A DNA stretch of 64,000 nt from positions 682,001-746,000 of the forward strand of contig VJWM01000063.1 in the NCBI GenBank assembly GCA_010909165.1, read 5' to 3'. The notes beneath the pieces are model-generated. The model had not been told where the DNA came from and did no database searches. It saw only the letters and a program-made list of their open reading frames with translations. This document shows positions 1 to 13,700 of the stretch, piece after piece. The position numbers were made by a program, and so were the translations under genes. This stretch comes from Anthoceros angustus. Lineage: Eukaryota > Streptophyta > Anthocerotopsida > Anthocerotales > Anthocerotaceae. How positions within the stretch are numbered: the stretch's first letter is position 1; each line of letters begins with the position of its first letter.

Positions 1-3000
1 ATCGGCAATCATTGCGGTGTTGGAGCAATACAAACATTTAAAGTTTTAGGGCTTGCAGTAATTACAGTGCGCAAACTTGTTTGCTACTCATTCATACTAG
101 TCAATCCTATGACTATACTCTCGCTCAGAATTTTACAGACTTTGTTCCTTAGACATTGGGACAATAATATCTTCTTTTTGATGCTCTTGATCCACGTCTA
201 GAGAATGAGAGTGGCATAGTGCGCACTTGAAATTTGGCCCACCAAGCGTCTCAAGATTCAAAAGATGCAAAGGTTCACTACTAGTTCAAAGTTTTAACCA
301 CTAGAAAAAAGATGAGGGTTAAGTAAAGATAAGAACATATCCACATTAGGAGCTGCACAAAAAGGTTGAAAACGTCGAAGGAACCCTTTAAAACAACAAA
401 ATATCAAAAAATACAATGAAAAATTGTCAAAATTTTAGAGCAGGCTTGGCCTTGCTCTAAAAACAATTTTAGAGCACATCGGGAGTTCCGCACATCCTCA
501 AAAGCCAAAGGACATGCTTCCCATTAGGATCATTTTCGCGTTCTTTTTGCATGCATGCACAAGTTTGCACATAAGCGTTGTTTAATGACTTATGCGCGCC
601 TAAACTGGTATACAAAACATACAAAACCACCACACGAAACTACGGACATGGAAATTATGGAACAATGAGGTCAACTTCATCACACCGACTAAATCGCCAT
701 GAACTGGAGTATAAGACGCAGCCGGTGTTGACTCTGACGAGTGGTGGGCGAATGCGAAACCGATGGATGAACACCTCGAAACCAACAAAAACCAAACCAA
801 CCCGGTTCCAAATAGGGTTGGGATTTTTCCAAAACCCTTTTGTGAGAAACCCCTTTCTAAGCAGGTATTTGTTATTTGCTCTCCTCGCTCGCTCCTCTCT
901 AATCTCGCCTTCGATTCATGTATTGCGTATTCCAAGTGCCACCGAAGTTGGATCGTGTATACGCCCTCCATAGTTGGAAGCCGGTGGGGAGCTCAAGGTA
1001 GAAGAAGAGTCCAAGGAAGATTGGAAAGGACTCCGAGTTGGGAATTTGCGGCACGAAGATTCGGATGAAGGAGGCGTTGCAAGGAGCAAGAGGAAGGCGG
1101 TGCGGGCGATGAGGGTGACAAAAAGGAGGCAGCATAACCACACCGGATCACGGTGGTCGGAACGCAGGGAGAAGGAGGAAGGCAAGCGGGTTATCCTCTC
1201 GGTGTGGAGGGCAGTCACTTGGTGAGTTTTTATGAATGAGGAGGCGTTGCACGCACAGAAGGAAGAGTTAACTCGTGACGGGGTTCTCACCGGAAGGACA
1301 CTTTTGAGGGATACTCCTTTGGCTGTCCGGTGGGGTGGAGGCAAGTGACACACCAGTACGGGCACGAGTGGAAGGGGATGGCCCGGAGCAGCCTAATTTG
1401 GCGACTGCAGGGTCGAACTCCGAATGACTCAAACCCGTTGGATCTTCTCGACTGTCATGGCTCTCACAGCTTAGTATGCAAGTGCAGAGAAGTTGCTCAA
1501 GGAAAAGTTGGAGGTGGAGCTAGAAAAAGCAATGGGACCCTTGAGGCGGAGTGTGAAAAGTCACTAAGCAAGACAGAGGAACTAGGATTATGTCCACTAG
1601 GCCACAGTGACCCACGTAAAGGGGCGCAGCCTCATTGAGCTCAGATGAAATTGAGTCCGGGAGCAGTGGACGCCACCGGAGAAGTTCAAGAAGCTAGGAG
1701 AGGTATAAATGGGAGAGAGATGAGGCTAGGCCATGGTCAGAGAGATGGGCAAGCCGAAGAAGGAAACATCAACCACGCGGTGGTGAAAACCACCGTTGAA
1801 AGCATGCGGTGGCTAAAACGGCCACCGCTCGCGGAAGAGACTCAAGGTGGGAAGCCACCATCGAGGGCTATGAGAGGGGATCTGACTCCCAGTTCGAGGC
1901 GGCAGTCGAGGATTGTCCACGGGCGGAGAGGACCTCTTTAGCGAAAAGGCGTATTGTCACAAGCGTCTGGATGAGGATGCTCATGTCCCGACTTCCGCAT
2001 GGTGAGCGGGTGCTCATTCTAAATGTATGCGGTTGTTGGGACAAGAAGGGCGTAAAACTCGGGCGCACATCCTAACCGCCACGGGCTCCTACCTTTGAGC
2101 GGGGCGGGCGCCGTCGAAGGAACTCCTTGAGCGGGGCGGGCATACCCTCCGCAGTTGTGCTCGAGGAGATGAGCAAGGCGGGAGGCCAGGCGTGGAGGAG
2201 GCACTATGTGGTTGTCCGGTGATGAGGCGAGGCGCGTGCGCGTGGGCAGGCGGCACCTCGGAAGGAGTGAAGGGACCTCGGATAAGCGGAAGTGAGGTGG
2301 AGGTGGTAAGGAGAATCTTTGGATCGGAGGCGTAGCACAGGGAACACCCATGGGCCGCTGGGCGGCAACAATGGGAGGCGGTGATTTTAGAGGCGGCATC
2401 ATAGGGTCGGGGCTTTTCACTCGGATTAGGGATAAGGTGCTAGGAAAGCACAACAAATCAGAGTTACATGGTAGGTGGGCTTGTGGGTCACCCATTTTTT
2501 AGACAATGGGGAAGAGTGAGTTATGGCGTTAGTGGCCGGATGTAAGAGACCCTTTGCGTCTCTCTTGTTAGAAAATTTCGGTGTGACCGTGGTGGCCGAA
2601 TACCGCGAGATTGATTGGGCATCAGATTAATAGATTGATTGAGTGCCTCTAAATCACTGGATGGATGGAGGCGGTGACCAAGCTCCACAGGGTGACTAGC
2701 AGGTGAGGGCTCTCGCATCTTGGGAAGGAAGATTTCCATGAGGCCGGTGAGATCATGGTGTCTGGAATCGCTGGTCTTGACCAACTGTTTTTCTTTCCTT
2801 CAAACCATTGTCTAACATTGTGTCTAATTCCAAGGTGTCAGTGTGGCTGAGAGGGTCTGTGGCAAGGTGAGGTGGTGTGGCTGAAGGTGAGGTCTGTGTG
2901 GTCTGAGAGAGGGGGTTTGGTGAGAACATTTTGCGCGTGGTGGTGTCCGAGGGTTTAGGGTCACGTGGAAGAAAGTGGGTGAGTGAGTCGATGTGTGAAG

Positions 3001-3400
3001 AGGAGTCCAGAACGGTTGTGAGATAATAGGAAGTGGTGAGCGCAAGGGTCTGGAAAACGTGGAACGACTGAGGAAGATTGGGAATAAATTGTGTGGTGGG
3101 GTCAGAGGAACACAGCGACGGAGTGAGATGCCGCGGTGTGCATGGCCATGGTATGCATCTACCAGTGAGCTCTGGGTCTGAATCCACATGGGTGTGACCT
3201 GGTGTACCTGTGAATCTGTGTGCGTAGGGCCACTACCCTTAGTGGGCGTGGCAAAAGAACCGGGCGCCAAATAGTCGATCGCGACGCGCGCGCGCCGGTC
3301 AGGTGGGTCCCACCACCGTGGCTGAATCAGCCAGCGATGGCGAACCCACCACGGTGGCCTTACTGCAGTGGTGGACTGGACCAGATGGGCAATTTGGGTA
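1..3400. other. unrecognised region, probably repeat-derived
   Basis: No protein family was recognised. Several 80-160 codon open frames overlap on both strands between about 580 and 3270, but none shows a motif, a splice-compatible neighbour or a codon pattern that separates it from the others. The first 550 bases are AT-rich and contain a hairpin at about 433-462 (arms TTTTAGAGCA and TGCTCTAAAA with an inner GGC/GCC pair). From about 1.6 to 2.5 kb the sequence is G-rich; a 15-bp block TTGAGCGGGGCGGGC occurs at 2095-2109 and again at 2127-2141 (period 32). The stretch abuts a retroelement, so it may be retroelement flank or LTR sequence. Confidence 0.4.
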
Positions 3401-3741
3401 AAGGCCGTTAGACTGACAGAATCAGTGGTTTTGGAACATCTTGACGCAAAACCATTCCCTTGGGAAGATCTCGACTATAACAACATAGAGGATGAAGGAT
3501 CGTGTGGCAACATGATGGTGGAAGAGGAGAGGAGAGGAGGAGGCAAGTGTAGCTCTCTCACATTGAGATGAGGCTTGGAGGGTTTATACCCTCCAATGGC
3601 TCCTAGGAAGCTCCACAAGAAGCCCCTAGGAAGGAGCACAAGAAGCTTCCTAGTGATTAGCTTAAACTAATGATACTTAATCGACACCTAACTTAGACTA
3701 AGTGTATTAGTCTAAGTACATTGGGCTTTAATACCCTTACA

Positions 3742-6700
3742 ACCTCCCACTTAAAGGCCAATTTACCAGAGAATGGACTATCTCATGCCCATCGTCAAGC
3801 TTGTGCAAATTGCTCGTAGAGTCCCTTGGTAAGAATATCTGCGGGTTACGGTGGTGTGAACCTTGACAAGTTGTACCCTCTTGTCATCCCTCTCGAATGA
3901 AGTGATACTTCACATCCACATGTTTAGTCTTCGCATGAAACACGGATTCTTTGCCAATTGGATAGCACTCGCTATCACAATGCAACACGACTCAACCTTG
4001 ATCCCCAAGTCTCCCACTAAGCAGCAAGCCATATGGCTTCCTTGCAAGCCTCGATTCTTTTCAACATACTCCTCTGTGGTAGATAGCGTAATGCACGGCG
4101 CAGATCGCCATGAGGCGCCCCTCCGTGCACGTGAAGACATAACTGATGTGGACCTCCTTTTCCATATCCCCGCATAATCGCATCTGTACCCAACCACATG
4201 CATCTTCACTACCAAAACATATGCACAAAGCTTTTGTACCATTCGGATACCTCATAACTCCTTTTTCACGCCTCCCAATGCTTCTTGCCGGGGTTTGACA
4301 TAAACACTAACCACTCCCGCAAAGGCAATGTCGGACGTAGCAATCATTGCATACATCAAACTCCCTACGGTGATGAGTATGGGACCTTCTCCATTTCGAC
4401 TTTGTCCTCCTCGAGCTTGGGCAATCCGCGCAGAAAGTTTCACATATGGAGGCAATGGAGTACCCAATGGCTTCCCTTCTCCATGTTGAAGCGTTGAAGC
4501 ACCAGTTAATGTATTAAAATGCGAGACAAATAAAGCGGCTTATGTCATTCGCGAATCATGCCAAGTATGGCTCGCCTCTCCCAAGTCTGTCATTTCAAAG
4601 TGAGCATTCAACTTTGACTTCATGAAATCTCATCGATCTGTTCCGACAATTAGCATATCATCCACATAGAGGATCAAAATGAGCAAGCTTTGATCCTTAG
4701 CTTCGTATAGAGGCAATGATCCTCATCGCTTCGTTTGTAGCCTTGAGAAAGCATAAATGAGTGGAACTTGTGATACCACTCTGGGTGCTGTTAAACCATA
4801 AAGGCTCTTCCTCAACGCACACGGATGCTCTTTGCCCTTCTCAACAAAACCTTACGGTTGCGTAGGCGTCCTCTTGAAGGTCACCATGCAAGAATGCCGT
4901 CTTGACATCCATCGCACAAGTTCCATATCATTCACAGCAACCAAAGCAAGAACACATCGCAGTTGTCATTTTGACTCGGTGAGAAAATCTCATCAAAGTC
5001 AATGCGTTGTTGCTTGAAACCCTTAGCAACCAACGTGCCTTGTACTTTGGTTTGCCATCAAGGGTATGACCTTCATCTTGTACACCCATTTGCAGTGAGT
5101 GCCTTCTTATCTAAACAGCGGAACCAACTCCCAAGTTTGGTTCTTATGCGTAATTCATTTATTTGGCCTTCTCCCACTTCTCTTTGTTACTCATTGACAT
5201 GGCCTCTTTGTAAGAAGGGTTCCCCAATCTGTCGATAACATAATCCGAGATGGATCATACATCGAGGTCGTGTAATCTGCCTCCCACGAGCACCTCTATA
5301 GGTGCTTGTTCGACTCTTGGTTCATCTACGGTGGAGGAATGTGCTCACACATTACCACATCACACCCATGATGATCATGTCCATCTTCTTGGAAGATCAC
5401 CCGCACCTCCACAGTTGGAGTAGGCTTCCTGCATCTTGTTCTCATTGAAGAACACGTCGTTAGTACTGAACAACCTTTCTAGCCTCGGATCCCAGCGGTA
5501 TCCCATCTCACGGAATCACCATAGCCAAGAAAAATACATTTCTTGGACTTAGGTGCCAACTTGTCCGAAACTCTTTTGGAACATGGCGGTATGCCTCACG
5601 ACCAAACACTCGCAGATGCTTGTAGGATGGTTTCTTTCGGACCATAGCTCCTCTGGAACTGCTCATCAAATTAGGAGATCAGATGAAGCAGTGAACATAC
5701 GCCCAAAACCCATTAGGCAATCCGAGTTTGACAACAAAGCATCCTCTCTGAATGGTTACATTCATCCTCGGCCACACCATTTTGTGTGGAGGTATGTAGC
5801 GATCAATTCTCTTTTGATTCCCTTGGAATCACAGAATGGACTGAAAGCTTTTAAACATACTCGCCACCATTATCGTCCTTAGACACTTCAATCGGTGGCG
5901 GGGATTCTCTACAAGGGTGACAAATTTACGAAACACCGTCGAACTTCATCCTTTTTCCTCAAAGGATAAACCCACACCTTGCGTGAAATCATCTATGAAA
6001 GTGACAAAATAGGAGGCACCGCCTAATGATGCATGAGCATAGGTCCACATACATCACGTGAACCAACTCAAGAGGTTTACTCCTACTTTTACCTCGTGTT
6101 CGATGTGATGATTTTGTCATTTCCCATATAAGCAGTGCTCACACATCGAGATCGAGAAGTTAAGAAACGAGGATATAACGAGCGAGATAAAACCTTCATT
6201 CCCTTCGAGACATATGTCCTAGCAGCAATGCCACAAGGAAACATTTGGTCTTTCATCACCACAGATGATCTTTGGATGTTTACGAAGTGAGTACAAAGTG
6301 CCACACTTGATCCACGAGCTAACACAAGAGAACCTTTGGAGATCTTCCAAGAGTGATCCCCAAACCGGTAAGCATCATCCAAGCATCTGCGCTAATCATG
6401 CTCTTTGTCAACTTGAACATGCCTAACGTCCTTGACATGAATGAAGATCCGTTGTCAAACTTGAGTTGCACATCACCTCGCTGCGATCGCATGCGTAGTT
6501 ATTTCAAGCCTAACGCATCCTTTCCTTGTAGCATCATCGTGCTAAACCACTCTATGAGGAGTAACATGGAAAGATGCGAGTCAATTATCCAATTGCGAAT
6601 AAATGACTATCCACATTAATTATGCGGCATTCAAGTAAGAAGAGATAAGGACATCTCCGTCCTCAGAGTTAACTCTTCCAACTGACACGAAGTCGCCTTC

Positions 6701-7040
6701 TTGTCGTCTGCTTCTTCTCTTTTCCTTGGTCCTTTTGAACTTCTGCACTCTCTTTTGAAGTGACCCCTTTTGTGACAATAGTGACACTCCACATTCTTAT
6801 TACGACTACGATTTGCTGAGAAGCTTGTCCGGTTGCTTCCCCCGATGGACCTCCCTCTCACTATGAGAGCCTTTGGAACCTTTGGAAGGTTATGTTTTCT
6901 GTTCACCTCCTCGATTAGCAGGCTACCTTCTACATTTACAATGGTAAGACCACTAGCGAGGCGAGTGTACTCAAGGTGTCCCAACTCTCGTAATGTGACC
7001 ACTTGAAACATAGCTCTCACGGAATAACGGACAGCGGTAT
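3742..7040 (-). mobile_element. Ty1/copia retrotransposon, decayed (copia 1)
   Basis: Read on the minus strand, the order of domains is copia-like. A gag C-terminal zinc knuckle (CHYCHKRGHFKREC, CX2CX4HX4C) lies at about 6730-6800. A degenerate protease start (WIIDS) lies near 6580. Integrase follows, including PPQNGVAED near 5750 and a conserved post-integrase block ending in FLGYGD near 5530. The reverse-transcriptase catalytic motif LYVDDMLIVGT lies at about 4639-4680. Many frameshifts and stops interrupt the frame. A polypurine tract (GTGGGAGGTT on the minus strand, about 3741-3750) precedes sequence beginning TGTAAGGG, the expected start of a 3' LTR running towards about 3.4 kb. The gag N-terminus and 5' LTR are missing: at about 7.02-7.05 kb the element meets a gypsy gag of opposite orientation. 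Confidence 0.8.
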
Positions 7041-9050
7041 GGCCAGGAAAGGTTGAAAAGGGTTGCGGATCGGGAGTTGAGGAGGACTGTCGACGCACTT
7101 TGGAAGGCGGAGGGAGTAAGGGAATCCGAGAAGGGTCCGATCTTGTTGGAGCAAGATCCCCAATCTCTAGTCTTGGACGAGGTACCATGGCCGAGGAACC
7201 TTGATCCAACCTTGTCTTCTGACCTCTCTTCTAGGCAGTGTCGCCGGTCAATCAACTCTCGCAGTAACGTTGTTAGAATACCGCTTCCGAATCACCACGG
7301 TCATGTCCACCATCTTGGTCGCCACCACCAACCTTACCCGTTGTATGGCGAGGAGAAGGGGTATGAGGATCCTGACGAGTTTGTTGAGCATTTTGAGCAG
7401 CTGACATTTGCAAACCAGGAAGTGGGCGATGCACAGCGCATCTAGCTGTTCTATGGAGTACTTCGGGGAGGGCCGGTAAAGTGGTACAGACGCGAGTACC
7501 TCAAGTCATCCACGCCCCCAGCCACCTTTGAAGAATTGAAAAACGCCTTTTGTGAGAGGTTTAGGGGAATTGACATGGAGTGCTATGTTTTGTCCCCATA
7601 TAAGCAGTGCTCACACATCGATCGAGAGAAGTTAAAACGAGGATATAACGAGATAAAACCTTCATTCCCTTCGAGACATATGTCCTAAGCAATGCCACAA
7701 GGAAACATTTGGCTGCTTTCATGCAGATCACATGATCTTTGGCATGTTTACAGTGAGTACAAAGTGCCACACTTGATCCACGCTAACACAAGAGAACCTT
7801 TGGAGATCTTCCAAGTGATCCCAAACCAGGTGATGGTAACGCATCATCCAATCTGCGCTAATCATGCTCTCAACTTGCTTGAACCTAACGTCCTTGAATG
7901 AATGATCCGTTGTCAAACTTGAGTTGCACATCACCTCGCTGCGATCGCATATAGTTATTTCCAAGCCTAACGCATCCTTTCCTTGTAGCATCATACGTGT
8001 TAAACCACTCTCTATGAGGAGTAACATGGAAAGATGCAGTCAATTATCCAATTGCGGAATAAATGACTATCCACGGTGTGCGCATTCAAGTAAGAGATAA
8101 GGACATCTCCGTCCTCAGAGTTTAACTCTTCCAACGGCGAGTCGCCTTCTTGTCGTCACTTCTTCTCTTTTCCTTGGTCCTTTTGAACTTCGCACTCTCT
8201 TTTGAAGTGACCCCTTTTGTGACAATAGTGACACTCCACATTCTTATTCGACTACGATTTGCTACGAGAAGCTTACATCCGGTTGCTTCCCCTTGGTGGA
8301 CCTCCCTCTCACTATGACCTTTGGAACCTTTGGAAGGTTCCATGTTTTCTATTCACCTCCTCTCGGTTAACGAGGCTACCTTCTACATTTACAATGGTAA
8401 GACCACTAGCGAGGCGAGTGCTGTATGCGAAGGTGTCCCAACTCTCGTAATGTGACCAGCGAAACATAGCTCTCACAGATGCAGGGCGTGGCCGCAAAGC
8501 GTGAAAGGTTGAAAAGGGCTGCGGATCGGGAGTTGAGGAGGACCCAATCGAGGACGCACTGCGGAAGGCGGAGGGGAGGCGTAATAATCCCACTGTGAGT
8601 CCGATCTTGTTGGAGCAAGATCCCCAATCTCTAGTCTTGGACGAGGTACCATGGCCGAACCTGATCCAACCTTGTCTTGACTCTCTTCTAGACGTTGCAG
8701 ATGTTGCATCAATCAACTCTCAGTAACGCTGCTGAATCCCACGCTTCCGAATCACCACTGTGAGTCATGTCCACCATGAAGGTTTGGCAACCACCAAGCA
8801 ACCCACCTGCTATGGCGAGGAGAAGGGGTATGAGGATCCCGGAGTTTGTTGAGCATTTTGAGCAGCTGACATTTGCAAACCAGAAAGTGGGCGATGCACA
8901 ATCTAGGCTGATTAATGGAGTACTGGGAGGGTAAAGTGGTACAGACGCGAGTACCTCAAGTCATCCACGCCCCCAGCCACCTTTGAAGAATTGAAAAACG
9001 CCTTTTGTGAGAGGTTTAGGGGAATTGACATGGAGTGCTATGTTTTGTCC
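6123..9050. repeat. direct tandem duplication D1 (about 1.47 kb x 2)
   Basis: Copy 1 runs from about 6123 to 7594 and copy 2 from about 7595 to 9050. Each starts with CCCATATAAGCAGTGCTCAC and ends with GAGTGCTATGTTTTGTCC. The unit contains the right part of copia 1 (minus) plus the left part of the gypsy gag (plus), so both elements were already juxtaposed when the unit was copied. The junction shares about 1 bp (a C). The copies differ by many small indels rather than by spread-out substitutions. Confidence 0.85.
7041..7594 (+). mobile_element. Ty3/gypsy gag fragment, first (truncated) copy
   Basis: The plus strand encodes an N-terminal gag piece: a basic head (KRVADRELRRTVD), then YGEEKGYEDPDEFVEHFEQL and, after a frame change, the start of the Retrotrans_gag domain (LKNAFCERFRGIDMECYV). 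It stops abruptly at 7594, where the sequence jumps back to copia 1 sequence from about 6123. The same gag sequence recurs at about 8506-9050 and there continues into the rest of the domain. This copy is therefore the left partner of a tandem duplication rather than an independent insertion. Confidence 0.7.
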
Positions 9051-10713
9051 AAGCTTGAGAGCTTGCATAGAGAAAGGAAGGAAACCTTGCAAGCGTATGT
9101 TGAGAGGTTTCACGACCATGTGGTAGATCCTATCATCTCGAGCTGCAGGCAATACGGTGGTTCGCTAAGGGCTTGGGTTCTAAGATGGGGAGACACGTAA
9201 GGTTGCAAGCGGAGAAGAATTTGGGCAAAGCTATCAAGGCGGCATTGAACTACGAGGAATCTAACCCGCAGGAGATGAAGAAGTTGAGGAGGGAGGAGAA
9301 GAACTAAGAAGGACATGAAGAAGTCCAAAACGGGGAGAAAGAAAAGGGATTCCTCATCCTCCTCGGAAGAAAGTTCCACAGGAGAGGAGAGCTCCTCAGA
9401 GGATTCCACAGAGAATTCCATGGAGGAAGAAACGAGTGACAACTCGGAGGAAGATTCGTCAGATGAGGAGCGCGCCAGGAGGAAAAAGAAGAAATCAAGG
9501 GGTGAAGTGGAAGGGAAGAAGAGCTGCGTGTGAGAAAACAAAGAGCTGGCAAGGGCGAAACAAGAGGTGGTGTATGCAAAAAAGAACGCGGAGCAAGCAA
9601 GGAAGGAGGCTGAGGCGGCAGCCAAGAAAGTGGAACAACAGTGAAACAAGATGGAGGAGATGATGGCGAAATTTGAGAAATTTCATCTTAATGCGGTGAA
9701 GGAGCATGAGAGACGGAGGGCTGCCACGAATCCACGGGCTAACCTCTTCTGTTCGACTTGTGGACGGCAAGGGCACTCCAAGGCTAACTGTCCGACAACT
9801 AAGGTGCACCTGCTAAGATATGAGGAGGAAGAGCAGGAAATCCCTGTGGAGGATACATATCAGATCCAAGAAGTTCAGCCAAATCAAAGGTACCCGAAAA
9901 CTGTGTATCCCTCCAACTTACGGCTCCGCGAGAATGGGCGTCCGCAATCAGCTGGCACAAAACAATAATCAGTTGGGCACTGTCTTGTGCTACAACTATC
10001 GCAACCTTGGGCACTATAAGATAGCTGCCCCCGCCAACCTCAATGTGTGGCAATGGGGATTTTGACAAGTTGTGCCAGGATTGCAAGCGGCAGTGTGTGC
10101 TCCGCCAAAACCCTAGAAAAAAATGGGGTGATTGACCACCGATGGGGTCCAGCCGGCTTTAGGCCAAAATTCAGTGCCTGCCACGCATGTAGAGGATGCG
10201 CTTATGGCTGTGTGGGAGGATGCCGAAGTTAAGGCCCTAAGGAGCCTAGAAGGTTTGGATGCCATGGATAGCGATTATTATGGGGAAGCATCCGCCATGG
10301 CTGTTCGGACGCGGAGCTCAAAAGCGAAGGAAAAGAGAAGGGGGGGAAAGAAAAGAAGGAAGGGGCGACACCACCATGGCTCCTGATGAGGAGGAGCCTC
10401 ACTTGGCGTCAGCGAAATACTAAATTTGCGTAAACAAAGGCAGACGGAGGTGACCCGAGGCACATCGTATGTTGGCAGGAACAAACTCCAGGGAGATGGC
10501 ATGCGTGAAACATGTAGGCTGCCCATGAACGAACGTGGAAATTCGAAGGAGGGGGTATATGGGAAGGAATTGCCAAGGAAAGTGGTCGTAGAAGGCTCGG
10601 CTTCACAAACTCCAGTGGAAACTACCAAGCAAGAAAAAGCTGAGTTGGGGTTTCCACCAGACGTGCGGGAAGAGGTTATGGATATGATCCATGAGGAGTT
10701 AGGGCAGTGGTGA
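8506..10713 (+). mobile_element. Ty3/gypsy gag region, second copy with 3' continuation
   Basis: Plus-strand frames, broken by frameshifts, give a Retrotrans_gag domain at about 8980-9190 (FEELKNAFCERFRG, then LSKLESLHRERKETLQAYVE). Next is a Ser/Glu-rich acidic linker with a Lys/Arg block at 9315-9530, then a coiled Ala/Glu/Lys stretch. A CX2CX4HX4C zinc knuckle (CSTCGRQGHSKANC) lies at about 9750-9791. A second degenerate knuckle (CYNYRNLGHYKIAAP) lies near 9990. Sequence to 10713 may be the gag-pol linker. No protease, reverse transcriptase or integrase follows: the element is cut at about 10711, where an unrelated duplicated block begins. Confidence 0.75.
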
Positions 10714-13700
10714 ACCGGGCACCAGCCCTACCTCCCACCGTAGTCCTGCACCGAGAGAGCCATCAGATTTTGAGCACTACCACTTGCCGGGCGAGAACCA
10801 ACACAAACCCTGGTGGAGGGAAGGAACGAGCAAGTGCTCCTTTTAACTTAGCGGAAGCCATCATGGACCAGCGTTTCATGATCACATTCGGACAACTCCT
10901 TAGAGATAAGTGACCGTTCGGTAGACAAACCCTAAACAATTAACCTGTAGCCATGGTGATATGAACAACCCTAGCGGGTTAACCCTAGAGGGTTTGACAC
11001 ACCCCCTTAACCACGTCGCTGGTTAATATAGTAACAGGAGTTGTTTGGCGAGACTGTGGAGATGGTGGGGACAATTGTGCTTGCCGTGAATTCTGTGCAC
11101 CCTAGCAATCACGATCTTCCTGCTGCTAAGGTATTGGAGTCTCCAGTGTTTCTTAGCATAGGGGTATGTCTCCGAACCCCATTTTGGCCCCAACCATCCA
11201 GAAATGCACATGTCTCATTTCACTTGTTTTATGATTTGCGAACCTGACCCATGCATCCGAGCCCAAAGAAGACCTAATGTGCCCATCGCACAAATGCGGA
11301 CACACCTTTGTACCAAGTGGTAGGATGGTGGCATATGCTCAAAATTTGAGTGCAGACGTCGGCCTTATACTCAAGAGGTGCAATACCGGGTTTGGAGGGT
11401 TGCGTCAATACTTGTGTGGCAAGCACTTTCGTTCAAGTTGCTTGTGCACACTTGCCGCACTCACATCAATTCTCTTTTCAAACCCCGTGATTGAGCAATC
11501 CCAGGGCGGGGCATGCTGGCCCCTCGTGTCGAGATAAGCGCACTTAGATCTGCATTGGGCCCATGAGCGAATTGGACAAGGTAAAGGATGGTGAGGCCTC
11601 CTCAACCGTTCTTGATCAAACTCTTGAGCTTACATTTCTTCTTGTCAAGTCCATCTTTCAACCTTAATCTATCCATGGGTGGCACATGGAGCAAGTCGGA
11701 TCTTAAATTCAAAATCTCTGGCGAAGCTTGGCTATAGTTAGTCTCTGAACACCTATTGCGCCCACAGTGTAGGCGTCACGGTGGGTATAGACAGGTCCTC
11801 CTTGAGCCTCACTGAAATACTCAGCCATTTGGTCAAAACCCCATTTCGGGCGACCCTCTTTCTTGAATACTCGTGGCTCTCACTAGGGCTCGCGGTGGCG
11901 AGCGGATGCTCTCTTATACTTGTGTTGACATCAAGCGGGGCTTTACTCAAGGAAAAATCATCTATTCTATTTATTTTCTTCTCCGCAAAACATTGTGAAA
12001 CATTATGCGTCTTCAAAAGGTTGGCCATTAGAAACCACCATCATACATGTCGAATTTTGGAAAATGTAGCTCATCTAGAAACCAAGGCCTATCTCATCGT
12101 GCATCAAACTCGAATGAGCGGACATTTGGCGCACCAATCAAAGAGATCCATGCAAGTCATCGGTGGGCATAGAGTAAGGCCAAAAGGTTTTACATGTTGT
12201 ATACAAAGCGAATGTGGGAATATAACATCAACCAACAAATGATTTTCAAAAATAATATTCATGACGCCTAGATCGGGATGATTTACAAATTTTTCAAACC
12301 ACTAAAATCAACACTCCATCCTAGTATTGATCGCCTCTAGGTTGCTTGATGGAGTTGTTACAAAGTTTTCAAAGCGCCAAAACAAGCAAGCCATCCTAGT
12401 ACTAATCGACCCAAGAGTGCATAGCAAGTTCTCAAAAGCACCAAAGTCAAGCACCCATCCCGTCTGCGGTCAGGTTTGAGTTCTTATGCCAGTATCTATC
12501 TACCTATCGGCGGATACAAACAATATATATAAATTTGCGGACGTCCGTGCATCCTCCACCATTTCCATCTCGCTGGGCGCCCAAGATTGGGGTCTCCAAA
12601 ATCGCCGGACGTCCGCGCGAGCTTCGAGACTCGCCAATGTGCAGCGTCCGGCGCATTGTTCCAATTCCTTCTATGTTTTCACTCTAACAATGGAGATCCC
12701 GGGTTGTGTACTCACAGTGCACAGGGCGTCGGCTACTTTTAGAGTCGTAGTTTGGTCCTCTCGTGAACCGGGCACCAGCCCTACCTCCCCACCGTAGTCC
12801 TGCACCGAGAGAGCCATCAGATTTTGAGCACTACCACTTGCCGGGCGAGAACCAACACAAACCCCGTGGAGGGAAGGAACGAGCAAGTGCTCCTTTTAAC
12901 TTAGCTGGAAGCCATCATGGACCGCTTCATGATCACATTCTTGACAACTCCTTAGAGATAAGTGGTACCGCTCTAGAGACAAACCCTAAAACAATTAACT
13001 CTGTAGCCATGGTGATATGAACAACCCTAGCGGGTTAACCCTAGGGGTTTGACACACCCCCATAACCACGCCGGGGTTAATATAGTAACAGGAGTTGTTT
13101 GGCGGGGCGTAGGATGTGGGGACAATTGTGCTTGCATGAATTACAGGCACCTAGCAATCACGATCTTCCGCTAAGGTATTGAGTCTCGAGCTTTCTTAGC
13201 ATAGGGGTATGTCTCGAACCCATTTTATTTAACCATCCGAAATGCACATGTCTCATTTCAACATTTCGATGATTTGAACCCACCCATGCATCAAGCCCAA
13301 GGAAGACCTAATGTATACCGTCACAAATAGCACACCTTTGTACCAAGTGGCGGATGATGGCACTTATGCTCAAAAAATTTGGAGTGCATGACGTCCGCAC
13401 TTATACTCAAGAGGTGCAATACCGGGTTTGGAGAGGGTTGCGTCAATACTTGTTCAAGCTTGTGCACTTGCCACCGCACCAACACTCACATCAATTCTCT
13501 TTTCAAACCCGTGATTCAGCAATCGGGTCGACTGGCCCCTCAGTGTCGGAGATAAGCCGCACTTAGATCTGCATTGGTTGGGCGAGGGTGGACAAGGTAA
13601 AGGATGGTGAGGCCTCCTCAACCGTTCTTGATCAAACTCTTGAGCTTACATTTCTTCTTGTCAAGTCCATCGCTTTCAACCTTAATCTATCCATGGGTGG

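Noticed and set aside
1-3300. many overlapping 80-160 codon frames on both strands
   Set aside because: They overlap each other in several frames, lack motifs and have the composition of G-rich non-coding or repeat DNA.
10426-10713. possible gypsy protease downstream of gag
   Set aside because: No D-S/T-G active-site motif is present; the sequence ends at the D2 boundary, so it was left as gag-pol linker at most.
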